The notes beneath the pieces are model-generated. The model had not been told where the DNA came from and searched no databases. It worked only from the letters and a program-made list of their open reading frames with translations. Below are positions 1 through 11,159 of a DNA stretch of 64,000 nucleotides, in pieces; the first letter of the stretch is position 1, and each line of letters begins with the position of its first letter. This stretch comes from Plasmopara viticola. Taxonomy: Eukaryota; Oomycota; Peronosporomycetes; Peronosporales; Peronosporaceae. The position numbers and the translations under genes were made by a program. The stretch spans positions 868,001-932,000 of the forward strand of contig MBPM02000014.1 in assembly GCA_001695595.3 (NCBI GenBank), written 5' to 3'.

Positions 1-10
1 AAGTGGATAA

Positions 11-1285
11 ACGCTGCTCATCACGCCAAGTGAGCAATCGGTCAGTGTTGTCCCAAATGGAAGCGATCAGGAGCTCGCCTCACAATCAGATTGCACCAGC
101 GACGCCATCCCACTTATAGCTTATCGAGCCCCCAACGATTACGATGACATCGACCCTGATGATGTCGATGAGTATCTCAAGTATATGATCGACAAAGGGG
201 AGAGGATCGGAGGAGGGGAAATGGACATTGAGGAATTGCCAGCGACGACATACAATGTCATCGATCCAGCGGTCTGCTTCGAGCCACTTACAGGCGTGAA
301 GATAGCAACTTAAGGGCATATTCGCCAGCAAACTCGGCGATGGAAGCACCTCCCAGAGGCGTCAACAACGATCGGCTCGTCCATTGCCGACCTATCTGCT
401 CGGGACGCTGTCTCGTATGCTGTTTTGCGTACTTTTGAGATGCAGCTGATCGGTGATCTTACTGTGCGTGATCCAAGAACTGCATCACTCATGACGGATG
501 CAATCGGTGACAGTATCATCACGCATAGGCTCAAATCAGGTTGGGGTATGCGCATGAAGAAAGGGTTCATGTATGGGAGGCGATGTGCAGCTGAGTTTCG
601 CGCAGAACTGTACGAGCTATTTCTCCAAGGAGAACGGCGACAGTCAGAAAATTTAAGCCTGGAGGAATGCTTGAGATACTGCAGCAACATCATCCAGACC
701 GATATGATCTCCCCGGCGAGAACGGAATCCGACAAGAGATCGCGAAGTTTCGGATGAGTGTCAACCCACGCGCTCCGACTTTGATTGTGTCTCGTTCATC
801 AGTTGAGCAGAGTCCAGTGCATTGTAGAGCTGCAGATGCGTTCTTTGAATCGTTGCTCGACCGTGATCCAACCACAAAACCAAAGCATGCGCTCGCTGTG
901 TTTCACTTCTCGCACAGTGAAAGTGGAATTTCAGACAGTCAGCTCAAGGCAAATTTTAGCAGTCTCAAGAATCGAAGGAAGCAGACTCTTGATGTCTCGT
1001 AAGCAGTTTTATACGTGTCATACACAAATGTTGCATAAATTAATGGTGACACTCGAAGAAATGATATTTTCTGACTTGCAGGCACGGATGGCCTCACGAG
1101 GTCGCATATCTCCACGAAAACTGCTCCGATTTCTACACGAATTTGACGAGGAGATCCCTGAGATCCCCACTATTGTAGCGGCCATTGGTTCCGAACTCGT
1201 TTTGCTTTTGCCGATTTCATTTCCCATCGATCACCTACCCAAAATACCACTTTTTGGTACAGTTGACTCAGAAATTCACAGTTGA
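11..1285 (+). pseudogene. Broken gene for an unrecognised protein, entering from the left edge
   Basis: An open frame runs from base 11 to a TAA at 311 and on in the same frame to 757. It continues after a frame change as 667-1002. The first part is acidic (NDYDDIDPDDVDEYL, about bases 137-181). The second contains FMYGRRCAAEFRAELYELF followed by a module beginning LSLEECLRY, which reads across the frameshift into HHPDRYDLPGENGIRQEI. A second module, with SDSQLKANFSSLKNRRK, ends near 990. A GT at 999 and an AG at 1080-1081 preceded by CTTGC could bound an 83-bp intron. I do not recognise the family. The composition, and frames that remain open once breaks are allowed for, make it look like a real but decayed protein gene. 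The stop and the frameshift argue against function. It could be a host gene or part of a transposon. Confidence 0.45.
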
Positions 1286-1289
1286 CAAA

Positions 1290-4200
1290 AAACTTCCGGC
1301 TTTGTAAAACAGCCTGTTGCAAAGTGAGTTAACATGATGGAGGTGCAGGATGTCTTTATATTGGTTCGTTTAGTCTTAAATTGGGACGATGAGCTTTAAG
1401 ATTTCCAAGAGGATCACAAGAATGTCCAGTAGAGGCATTGACAATTTTAGCGGATGGTGCTCGTCAGCAGCTATGACACGCTGTTGCAACAGCCAAATTT
1501 TTTGCAGATCAAAGCTGCAGAGTGCCTGTAAGAGTGCCAAGACAGTGCGTAGAATCTGAAGCAAATTAAAAATTGATATCGTGACCAAATTTAACATACT
1601 GCCAACCGACTCCACGATCTAATTTCTCGCCTCGAATCCTAGCTGAAAGTGCGGCTTTTGAAAGAAGAAGGATTCATTGCAGCGTCCTTTGGTCGACTAG
1701 ATATTTGTTGTTTATTATCGGAGCAAATTTAGGACTTTAATGGCGATAGCAATAGGATCTGCAGTAATCCGAGGAGTCCTCGAGAGCCAAGGATGCGGGT
1801 TAGGACAATCTGCGCGCTGAGAGCATTTAATATACAATCTGATCAGACCACATACCAGCATGATCGTGCTGAGTTAGGGCTGCTTGAGTCGTACGTTCTT
1901 GATTAATATTTTTTTGTTTTTACATAGCTGATCTGTGCGTCTGGAGAAAGGTTTATAGCGCTACCTGTCTCGTGGTATCATTGCCGAGAGACCCCAGCAA
2001 GCCCATATCCAGCTGGAGTAAGGCGGAATGCCTCTTGGTCTAAGCTGCTGGCTCTCAAGAGGGAGCAAGACAGTCTAGGTGCTCAGCTAAATCCGAAAGC
2101 TGTGATCATAGACTCTGCGATAGTCGGACTCGTAAACATTTCCTTTCTGCTTTCTGCTATTGATTGTAAGTGCTCTAATCTTTCATGAAAGACCATGCGT
2201 GTCTGATTGATAAAGCATCTACGGTATCCTCTCATCGTCTTGCAAAGGCTGCTCGTCATAGTCGAAAATCAAGGCGATAGATACCGAATCTGAAGGGCAG
2301 TCGTAACTACAAGGTGCTGGTTTTTTTTGGTCGAAATCAGACAACTGGCAGATTAAGTGGCCTCTCATGTTGCTCGTCGACTTAAACGATCATACCGTTA
2401 GCACACTTCGGAACACGATTTCCACGCCAGCTAAGACAGAGAGCAATTTCGCGTAGTTGTGGTTGATTTGCTACAAACGGACCTTCCAGTCGGTGATCCG
2501 GTGCCGGTGATAAGGCCAGCGATCACATAAATACTGATTTATTTTCACCGCGATGGCATCGATCCTAATGAGTTACCATATTTAAATAAGCGTTTCCGAT
2601 TTGACATCGAAATCACGTGTCCGGTTCTACCTTGAAAAGCTTAACGAGGTTGACAATGATTGCGAGACAAAGATTCAAACGTTCACGAGAAAGACAACCG
2701 CACAGCATCTTTTGCTTTAGTGAAATTGCCCTCTTGTGCTCATCTGTTGTCAGCAAAGCGCGCTTTCATAGAAAATGTATCCCCGATAGAGTGGTTGCTC
2801 AGCTATCGCTTTTACGTCAAATTCACGCACTTCCAATCTAATTGTCTCCAGCGTGATGCTTACTACACTTTTTTTTTTCTTATGATACCTTATCATAAAA
2901 TGTTTTTCGAGTAAGGCACTTTGTCTGCTGTAAAGGATGTAACCTCCAGAGCAAATGTTGAACGCTTGTCTTTGGGATGTACTTCCCTTCCTGTTCGCCT
3001 TCACAAAGGTGGGATAGTGCTTTTAGATCGTGTTTTATATGAGGAAAGAAAGCTTGGGACTAGTTGAAAATCCTTTTACTTATTCTCGATCATTTGAGCC
3101 CACTGTCGATTCAACACACTATTTTATTAGCAATGAAATAAAGGGCAACCCATATTGGATAGGCGTTGTAAGACTTTTTCTCAGAAGATCCTGGAAGACA
3201 AGTCCCTGAATTTCGAGATTTCAATATTCTCTTTTCATAGTCCCTACGGCAAGGTGGTGATGAGGCATAGCGTACTGATCGAAGTAAGCCCTTAGTACCG
3301 CAAATACCATGGCGATTGCTGACCTAGAAATTTTTTGGCGCGATCATTTTCGCTACAGCCATCCCTAGTCCGCACACTCTTGTTTCTGCCACCTTATTTA
3401 TCTACGTGGTCTATACCTCTCGACTATCCACTGCCTCACACATCTGCCAATAGCTTATCTATTATTGCTAGCCTCCAGTGATTCTATTTTGACATGTGAA
3501 CGCTCGTACACCAGCAAAGATCTTGACTGATTTAGCGATTGTTGTCGAACCGTGCTCAGCTCAGGCGTCTTAACACCCAAAAATTAAGCTTAGGCACAAA
3601 TGGCCGACGGCCCTTGGTACACAAATTGTTCTTAGAACCAGATTGTAGTATTCTGTTTGCCCAAATCGCACGATGGGCACTATTGCTGGGTCACCAAGTC
3701 ATTGCGACGCTAGAAGAAGGCGACAACCAGAAACGTAGCTTCGATGGGACGCCAGCCTAGGTCGAAATCCGTCCGCTGACATTCCCAATAATGTTGTTGT
3801 AAAGCATGTATCGTCTCGAATTGCTTCAGAGCCGAGCGTAAGGTATCCAACGCTTTCGCTTCTTCGGTTCACCGTTGAGTGAGCTGTCTATTAAAAGCGT
3901 GGGCCCACATCTTTTGCCCGATCTGATCGAGCTGAAAAGGAGAGTTACTGGCAAAGTTCTTCATTTATAAAGTTATGACATTGTGATAGTCAAGGATGAA
4001 CGAAGCTTATAAAATGTTTTCAAACTCTATCGATTCTGTCGGTGATGTGCGTACAAACAGGGGCCAAAAAAGTGAAGCGCAACGGGACCGATAGTTGACT
4101 TAACAGATGGTGCGAGGTATTAGCGGTAAAGGCTGGCAAGATTAGTAAATAATCAGATACAGTGGGAATGGAGCAGAAAAGATCAGTTGCTTGATCTTTC

Positions 4201-6925
4201 GGTGTTATTACAGTCGTTTCGATACCCGGTCAAACTTAGTGGTCTTCTTCATTGTGGTAAATCAATCTATAAAAAATAACTGGTTTTCCACTCAATATGC
4301 ACTAATTAAGTAAAAAGCACAACAACATGGCACGTTTTATTTGGCTATGCTTATCTAATCGGCTGCGCAGCCGCATTAAATAAATGGTGGTCTACATGTG
4401 TATTAGACTAGCCACGATCTACCCACGATTAGACCGACCGTGATCAGATCAGCGAGACAGCATCTACTAAACGATCATTTAGCACTGCATAAATGATTTG
4501 CTGGCTCTAATGGGCCTAAAAAGGCGGCTGCATTTGCCGCTTTCCCTGCTGCCAAGCATCTGGCTCTACGAGAAGAAGACATTCTCTAGATCTTAGGCGA
4601 TTCAGGCTCAGTCAGCCCGGGCATTAGCGCACAATGTGAGGTCCAAGTCGGTGAAGCTTCAAGAGAGAAGAAAACTAGAGCCTCCGGTCATCAAGTGGAA
4701 AGAGACGGTCATAAAGCCGGGAGAATCGGGTGTGCGTGACGATCGCAAATTCATACCCAAACAAAAGCTAGGCAATTACCCGGAAGCAACTTCATCGAAG
4801 TATTTTGTATTTTAAAAAGCTTATGAATAGTGTGGAGAGCAACATTTCATCCAACAAGCTTTGTGTTACGCAAGCAATCACGATTTCTTGTCTGCAAGCA
4901 AGAAAGTTGTGAGCTTAGTTAACATGTTCATGAGCAAAACGTGCCGTCGGCGTCAATCGCTGGGAAAATCGTCCCTTTAACTTTGAGTCAGTCTAGTTAA
5001 AGCTAGAAATGAGGAAGGATTCCACGCTTTCCAATACAAACCACGCAACAACTTATTGGTGATAGCTCTGGTAACACAACAAAGCCACCAGTCGATTGCG
5101 CAGAGTTACCATACGCTAAAGGTATGCACTCTGCTGTATTGATCGGATTCCGCAGCGATGTGCTATGACGATCATAAAGCTCTAATGTGTTATATGGGCA
5201 AGGGGCTTATTTGTTGACGGTCAATCCACTTGGAGACTCTACTTCTCGAGTTGACTTCTGTAAACGAAGTCAGCACAGAGTACTAAAAGTACACGATGAG
5301 TGTATAAGATTTGGAACAAGACCTTGATGTTGATGTGTTCGCAAGTACGTGCACCAGTACTCAATTATTGGCTTAATCCATAAAGTTCTCTTGCGATGGT
5401 TATAACCTCTGATATTCATAAACCCAGAGAGGTAAGAAAGGTCCCGTAAAATTTGGTAGTCTTTAAACAATTTCTGTGTATGTCATTTTATCTTAAGTCA
5501 ATATTTTGGTCGGTTGATCGAATCAACAAAAAAACGCTTTTTCTATTTTTCAAGATGATAAAAGTTCCGCTCGCTATGGCCAGTCGTCTTGACTTCGCAC
5601 TCCAAATTACTGAGTCATACCATAGTCTTAGATATAGTCAGAGTCATCACTGTAAACGTAGATCCAGTTGTGCTCATAATCGCTTTTAGTCATGGTCATA
5701 ATCGTATTTAATGTCAATCGTACTAAAATTTACCATTTTGTGCCGCATCTCCCTTCCACATCATTGTTTTCTGTCATAATTAGTCAAAGTACACTCGACA
5801 AAGCGGCGACTATGTCTGACAACCTGCTCGTGCCTTCTGTGATTGAACGTCGGCAAACTTGTGGATGCGCAGCTTAAAAAAACTTTGCATAGTTGCTGAC
5901 AAAGGCGAAGTAGATACCTCGTCGTTTGTACATTTTTTTAGCGCGATCAAATCATAGTGCTAGCATTTATGTTATAAATATTCTTCGTTTCTGTTTTAGC
6001 GTGCGAAGTTCCGTCAATGAGGTGTCAGCTGTAGGGTCATCATTTCTATCGCTTCTTCGGACCCACCCACACATAGTGATGTATCCGGTAGCAATTAAGT
6101 GTCGTATTTTCTATAGTAGTTCGGATGACTCGATGAAATTAAGCTTGTGTAGATAATTCCTTGGTGCCTAGTGTCAATTGGGCGTGCCAATCCAAAAAAT
6201 CATCAAATACGACTTTAGATGAGATACCTCTCAATTTAGCTGTGCCTGTCGCAGAGAGCGCCATGCCTAGAGTATTTCTCCAAGAATTGCAAGAAGGCGA
6301 AATATTATTGGCCGATCCATATAAACTAACGGATTGAGTTAGGCAGTGTTACATAGTTAGATGAATACGGTGTCATTGACATAACTGCTAGCATCCAAGA
6401 AACTTCTGCACCCGCTTTGTCCCCATCCTGCATAATAATGTCTGAAACATTTGATAGCTTGCGAGCCGAAGGATCAGCGAGGAGGTTGCAACGATCATGC
6501 TTGGGAAGGATGGTGGCCCGATGGAAAAGTAAAAGCGATGAAGTTCATCGTACGTGCTCGGGCCTTAATATTGTGTGTAGGCGTAGTGAGAACGGTCCTG
6601 GCTTTACAATTCACAAAGCAACTGTACGTGTCTCGATTTAGCACACCAAACGGAAGATAATAAAGATTAACAAAGTACAGCTGTTAAATAGCGAGTATTC
6701 CCTGATGGTAACTAAATTTTAAAAAATCTATAGAGATGCACCGCCAAGACAGCAAGAAGCCTCGATAGATGTAGAGACGAAACCGATCCCTTGATGAGAG
6801 GTGCATTCGAATCGCGTGGGCAACCCAGATGAAGGTGCTTGCGCCATGGTTTCAGCTGACAACCTGCCTTTAGGAACACATGCAGCTCATTTATGCTCCG
6901 CTCCGCAGTATGTCGCGCACCTATG
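1290..6925. other. Degenerate intergenic DNA, no supported gene
   Basis: I found no convincing gene, RNA or clean repeat. Short frames around 2617-3060 and 3539-3760 (the latter with a patch RWALLLGHQVIATLEE) have coding-like stretches but are soon broken by stops, and I recognise no domain. They are best read as old transposon or gene debris. Confidence 0.4.
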
Positions 6926-7778
6926 ATCTATACACATGTGCTGTATTTTGTATCAATTGGTGAAGAAAGTGGCGCTTGGTCTTTATAGCAAAACTTATCT
7001 TTCGAAGCTTCGGAATTGTCAGGATGAGTCATGCTTTCTTTTAAGGCGTTGTCGACCGGCCCAAATTGATTAGGTGCAGGTGGCCTGTTTGACGGCCGGG
7101 AATGGCGAGGTTTCCATGTCGCCCGGTGCACCGATGGCTGTGCCGAAGCAGAGTTCGGTACGGGATCCATGTCCACAAATCACTTAGGAAATGGAGCTAG
7201 ACCGATCGACTGTGATAAAAGTATGCACTATGTACATTTTTTTTAACTAGGCAAAGAGCAAATGCGTGGTCAGCGCGACCAGTGCGAAGAGGGCACCACC
7301 AGAGAAGTAAATTGTTTTATCCCCCTCCTCTCCCTTGCTAGAACACGAATTAGACGTTCAAAAAAGTATCGAATAGCAGATTAAAAAAATGATATATGTC
7401 ACGTCTTAGATGCAAGTCAGGCATGGGCAATAAAAGCAGTTTTGTTACAATAGTAGCAAACACACCGGTGTCGTATCCAATAGATGAAGGGCGCAACAGG
7501 ATGGACAAATGCATCAATTAAAGTTGCTTTTAGACTACCGTTGATCAAAAGAACCGACGAAAGGAGCGACGGCTATTGATGACTACTACTTGCGCTGCTA
7601 GCTGTCGACCAAGAAGTCTCGATGGCAACTTCCCAAGAAAAATTTGAAAAATAATAGTACAATGGATTTATTATATCTGAAGGTGGATTTACTAATTTTA
7701 GTCATATTATATATTATCAGTAGCAAACATAGCTGAAGTAGTACTTTAAATATTTTAGTCGCTAATTCGGCATCATCG
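6926..7778. other. Degenerate DNA with two small minus-strand coding-like patches
   Basis: On the minus strand, 7176-6928 encodes 82 residues rich in Pro, Ser and Asn. On the same strand, about 7350-7247 reads as a short segment ending in a hydrophobic tail (GGALFALVALTTHLLFA then stop), the shape of a C-terminal membrane or GPI-anchor signal. A stop lies just upstream of the second patch, and neither has an identifiable start or family. They may be remnants of one secreted or surface protein, but this is not established. Confidence 0.25.
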
Positions 7779-8130
7779 CTTATGTGTAGTATTGTATTGT
7801 ATTGTATTACGTTATCGCGTTGCCAAGTCATGCACGTGCTAGGCTCAATCTGGCTAGTCCACGGCATAGAGTGGTGTCCGCATACGTCGGGTCTCGTTCG
7901 GCGGGCAGTGCAGCCAGCACCGAGGTCGTAAGGGTCTTCCATTATTTTGTTTAGCTCTGACTTGGTTAGAGCCCAGGTGGCGCCCTGGTGCTGGAGACCG
8001 TCGCGTCGAGGGTGAGACTCTTAGAGACCTGCAGATGCCCGAGAGCACCTGCCCGAAGCGTGCGAGCGTTTAGCCACCGCGCTTGGAAGGAGGGCGTCAC
8101 CCCAATTTTTTCCGAAGTCTTAGTGTAGTA
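7779..8130 (-). mobile_element. SINE copy 1, nearly full length, with target-site duplication
   Basis: This is a non-autonomous retroposon of about 327 bp (7792-8118) read on the minus strand. It matches the copies at 15.2, 32.3 and 54.7 kb over its whole length. Its 3' end is a pentanucleotide tail, ATTGT repeated on the plus strand, which is (ACAAT)n in the element's own orientation. It is flanked by CTTATGTGTAGTA (7779-7791) and CTTAGTGTAGTA (8119-8130), a target-site duplication with one base lost. Near the 5' end, TGGCTAAACGC resembles a pol III A box. The short apparent frames overlapping it are not genes. It lies about 0.5 kb beyond the 3' end of the repeat-protein gene. Confidence 0.85.
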
Positions 8131-8635
8131 GTGGACGTAAATGTGGAAATTGTGAAAGCAGCACAATTGCAGCTGTGTTCGCCAGGGTCAAAAAATATTA
8201 CCGCAAGAAGAAATGTCGGACAAGATTGCATGCAACGCAAGCGTCGTTACTTCTTTTGCAGCCTATATTTTCTTGCAAAGGTGGGTACGTTTTGTGGCGT
8301 CGACCAATCTAGCCTACCATACAGCATTCGTACGAAAATTGTAGCGCAAGGTTTCGATCATGGCGATGGTATTGTGAGGATATCAAACGTTAAGAGGCCT
8401 TACATCGGTGCCACAATCATTTAAAACAGAGTGTATGTACTTTTCTAATGCAGAACCGAACGAGATAATAGATTGGAAATCTCCCTACGATTATCGCGTC
8501 AAGAAGGCAGAAACAAGTCGATTTACAACAGAAACCAGTATTATATAAATGCCGCTCATGTATATTAATGTTTGACAAATCATGCAAGGGAGTATCGAAG
8601 CGAAACACCCCGAGCCGAGTCCGCTAGCAACGACA
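8131..8635. other. 3' flank of the repeat-protein gene
   Basis: This stretch between SINE copy 1 and the stop codon at 8636-8638 holds no supported gene. It should contain the 3' UTR and polyadenylation site of the minus-strand gene, but I cannot place them. Confidence 0.4.
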
Positions 8636-10969
8636 CTACATCTGTAAGCTGTCATCAAGCGTAGTTCCAACGTCTTCTTGAACAACATCCCACTTGCTTT
8701 TCTTTTGTTCATCACTGCCACCGATTACACCCGAGTCGGTATCCTTATAAGTCTTTCCAATTGAATCCGTTGCGTCACTGGACGAAGTTGGCTTAGACAC
8801 ACTAGAGGATTTCGTTGAATAGTTGTCAATGGTACCAGTGCTAGCTGGGCTACCACTCGTGGTGGATACTCCATTAGACTTCGTTGCAAAGTCACTAAAA
8901 CCACTTTTACCAGTTGGGATATCGTCGCTTCCGGCGTCATCCAACCAATCCATGTCACCCTTTGTAGCTCCCTTGGCCAATGTAGAATCATCAAGGTCAT
9001 CGTACGAGTCCGATGCTGCCGAATTAGTGGAGTAAAGACCGTAGCCACTCTTTCCTAGAGGAGCGTCCGAACTGCCAGTATTGTCGAGCCAATCCATGTC
9101 ACTCTTAGTAGCCCCCTTGACCATCGTAGAATCATCCAAGTCATCAATCGATTCAGATGCAGCCGAATTTGTTGAGTAGAGACCGTAGCCGCTCTTTCCT
9201 AATGGGGCGTCCGAACTGCCAGCATTGTCAAGCCAGTCCATGTCACCTTTTGTAGCTCCCTTGACCATCGTAGAATCATCATAGTCATCAAAAGAGTCCG
9301 ACGCACCCGAATCGGTGGAGTAAAGACCGAAGCCACTCTTTCCTAGAGGAGCGTCCGAACTGCCAGCGTTGTTAAGCCAATCCATGTCACCCTTTGTACC
9401 TCTTTTGACCATCGTAGAATCATCTAAGTCATCAATCGAGTCAGATGCAGCAGAAGTCGTGGAGTAAAGACCGAGACCACCCTTCCCGAGTGGAGCGTCC
9501 GAACTGCCAGCGTTGTTTAGCCAATCCATGTCATCCTTTGTAGCACCCTTGACCATCGTGGAATCATCATAGTCGTCGAACGAATCAGACGCAGCCGAAT
9601 CGGTAGAGTAAAGACCGAGACCACCCTTTCCAAGTGGAACGTCCGAACTACCAGCGTTGTTAAGCCAATCCATGTCACCCTTTGTACCTCCCTTGACCAT
9701 CGTAGAATCATCTAAGTCATCTATCGAGTCAGATGCAGCAGAAGGCGTGGAGTAAAGACCGAGACCGCCCTTCCCGAGTGGAGCGTCCGAACTGCCAGCG
9801 TTGTTAAGCCAATCCATGTCATCCTTTGTAGCTCCCTTGACCATAGTAGAATCATCTAAGTCATCGATTGAATCAGATGCAGCCGAATTCGTGGAGTAAA
9901 GGCCGTAGCCGCTCTTTCCTAACGGGGCGTCCAAGCTGCCAGCGTTGTTCAGCCAATCCATGTCACCCTTAGTAGCTCCCTTGACCGCCGTTGAGTCGTC
10001 AAAGTCATTGCTGGTACCAGCGTTCGATGATTTAGAGGCAAATGCACTAAACGCATTTTTTCCAGTGGAAGCATCAAGACTGCCAGATTCGTCTAGCCAA
10101 TCAAGATCGTTAGTCGAAGCGCCCTTGGAATCACCCTTCACGGACGTTGGACTAGTGGTTTCCGCCCCAACATCGTCGTCGTAAAATGTACCAGCAGCGT
10201 CACTCTTTCCAAGTGGGCCGTCCGAGTTGTTGGCGTTGTCGAGCAAAGTCGAGTCACCCTGAGTAGCTCCCTTCACCATCGTAGAATCATCAAGGTCATC
10301 TAACGAATCCGACGAAGCGGAATCGGTAGAGTAAAGACCAAGACCACCCTTCTCAAGTGGGACGTCCGAACTGCCAGCATTGTCGAGCCAATCCATGTCA
10401 TCCTTTGATGCTCCCTTAACCAAGGTAGGATCGTCAAGGCCACCATTTGTATCTGCCCCCGTCGGCAAAGACGTATACGCACTGTAGCTTCCCTTTCCAA
10501 GTGAAAGGTCCGAGCTGCCATCGTTGTCAAACTGTTCAATGTCGCTGTTGGAATTTCCCAGGCCTGTCTTTGAAGTGTAGTCGTCTGTGCTCCCCGCGTC
10601 GTTAAGCCATGATAGGTCGTCGAGAGAGCCTCCATTATTTAGACTTTCTATTTTTTGGAAGGCCTCAAGAATTTCATGCAACGGAACCTGGTTACTGCCA
10701 CTGCCAATTAGGGACATAATGTTAACCTCAAGGTCACTATCATCGAGGCTGCCGAAATCACTGCCGAGCAAATCAGCGAGGTCGATAGTCAAGTCGTCGT
10801 CGCGTTTGGTGTTATAAGTGGCACCGTACTTCGTGCTTGTTAAGCCTTTGTCGCCCGAATCGCTAGAATCAATAGAGTCTGTTACTGGCTGGCGCAGATA
10901 TTTCGGGGTATCTGCGTTGGCGGCTGTGACAGCGGTGGCCGCAAGAATAAAGCTAGTGGAATACTTCAT
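8636..10969 (-). CDS. Secreted acidic tandem-repeat protein (777 aa), candidate effector or surface protein
   Basis: This is one uninterrupted 777-codon frame. Residues 1 to about 19 form a signal peptide (MKYSTSFILAATAVTAANA), with likely cleavage before DTPKYLRQ. The KYLR at about 23-26 resembles a degenerate RxLR motif, and KRDDDL about 30 residues on could be a weak counterpart of the EER motif. After a short acidic linker there are about 13 units, most of them 48 residues (144 bp), with core DDSTMVKGATKGDMDWL, then NAGSSDAPLGK, then GLYST and an SDSxDDxDD acidic spacer. The eight units between about 8905 and 10060 are very similar; those nearer the N-terminus are diverged. The C-terminus is Ser/Thr-rich with no visible membrane or GPI signal. 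The start is fixed by the signal peptide and by the core promoter about 50 bp upstream. It is Asp/Ser/Gly-rich, almost Cys-free and probably disordered. I recognise no catalytic domain. Secretion is well supported; host entry or cell-wall location is inference. Confidence 0.9.
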   Translation of the reverse strand: MKYSTSFILAATAVTAANADTPKYLRQPVTDSIDSSDSGDKGLTSTKYGATYNTKRDDDLTIDLADLLGSDFGSLDDSDLEVNIMSLIGSGSNQVPLHEILEAFQKIESLNNGGSLDDLSWLNDAGSTDDYTSKTGLGNSNSDIEQFDNDGSSDLSLGKGSYSAYTSLPTGADTNGGLDDPTLVKGASKDDMDWLDNAGSSDVPLEKGGLGLYSTDSASSDSLDDLDDSTMVKGATQGDSTLLDNANNSDGPLGKSDAAGTFYDDDVGAETTSPTSVKGDSKGASTNDLDWLDESGSLDASTGKNAFSAFASKSSNAGTSNDFDDSTAVKGATKGDMDWLNNAGSLDAPLGKSGYGLYSTNSAASDSIDDLDDSTMVKGATKDDMDWLNNAGSSDAPLGKGGLGLYSTPSAASDSIDDLDDSTMVKGGTKGDMDWLNNAGSSDVPLGKGGLGLYSTDSAASDSFDDYDDSTMVKGATKDDMDWLNNAGSSDAPLGKGGLGLYSTTSAASDSIDDLDDSTMVKRGTKGDMDWLNNAGSSDAPLGKSGFGLYSTDSGASDSFDDYDDSTMVKGATKGDMDWLDNAGSSDAPLGKSGYGLYSTNSAASESIDDLDDSTMVKGATKSDMDWLDNTGSSDAPLGKSGYGLYSTNSAASDSYDDLDDSTLAKGATKGDMDWLDDAGSDDIPTGKSGFSDFATKSNGVSTTSGSPASTGTIDNYSTKSSSVSKPTSSSDATDSIGKTYKDTDSGVIGGSDEQKKSKWDVVQEDVGTTLDDSLQM
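8905..10060 (-). repeat. 144-bp coding minisatellite, eight close units
   Basis: The plus-strand landmark AATCCATGTC (or AGTCCATGTC) recurs at 8947, 9091, 9235, 9379, 9523, 9667, 9811 and 9955, exactly 144 bp apart each time. Each period encodes one 48-residue unit, so gain or loss of units keeps the frame. Several central units alternate between spacer types SIDDLDD and SFDDYDD, suggesting a 288-bp higher-order period. Confidence 0.95.
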
Positions 10970-11007
10970 TTTTTATGGGAGGCGGAGGATGTGATCAATG
11001 CTTCGCG

Positions 11008-11022
11008 AAATGGAGAATGAGC
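11008..11022 (-). promoter_or_regulatory. Oomycete Inr + FPR core promoter of the repeat-protein gene
   Basis: On the minus strand the sequence is GCTCATTCTCCATTT. This fits the oomycete consensus of an initiator (TCATTYY) joined to the flanking promoter region (CAWTTT). Transcription would begin about 48-50 nt before the ATG at 10969, a typical oomycete 5' UTR length. It supports the gene being expressed, fixes the start codon and points to the taxonomic group. Confidence 0.85.
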
Positions 11023-11110
11023 TTAGGAATAAAAACTTAGCGAGTCGTAGCACTGACTTCTGACACCATCCAGCTGACATTCGTAGAGGATGGTGTAGAT
11101 CCCATCCTGC

Positions 11111-11143
11111 GAGCAGACCAGACCAGACCAGACCAGACCAGAT
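11111..11143. repeat. (CAGAC)n pentanucleotide microsatellite upstream of the promoter
   Basis: Five to six perfect copies of CAGAC/ACCAG lie about 90-120 bp upstream of the predicted transcription start of the secreted repeat protein. Length changes here could alter promoter spacing; this is inference. Confidence 0.85.
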
Positions 11144-11159
11144 CTCGATACCGTACATT

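Noticed and set aside
7598..8166. Minus-strand frames with coding-like peptides (such as those holding CTARRTRPDVCGHH)
   Set aside because: They are translations of the SINE body; the same peptide appears at 15.3, 32.4 and 54.8 kb wherever the SINE sits.
8725..10817. Several frames of 60-111 aa on both strands inside the repeat-protein gene
   Set aside because: They are alternate-frame readings of the 144-bp repeat and repeat themselves with the same period; no start signals or domains of their own.
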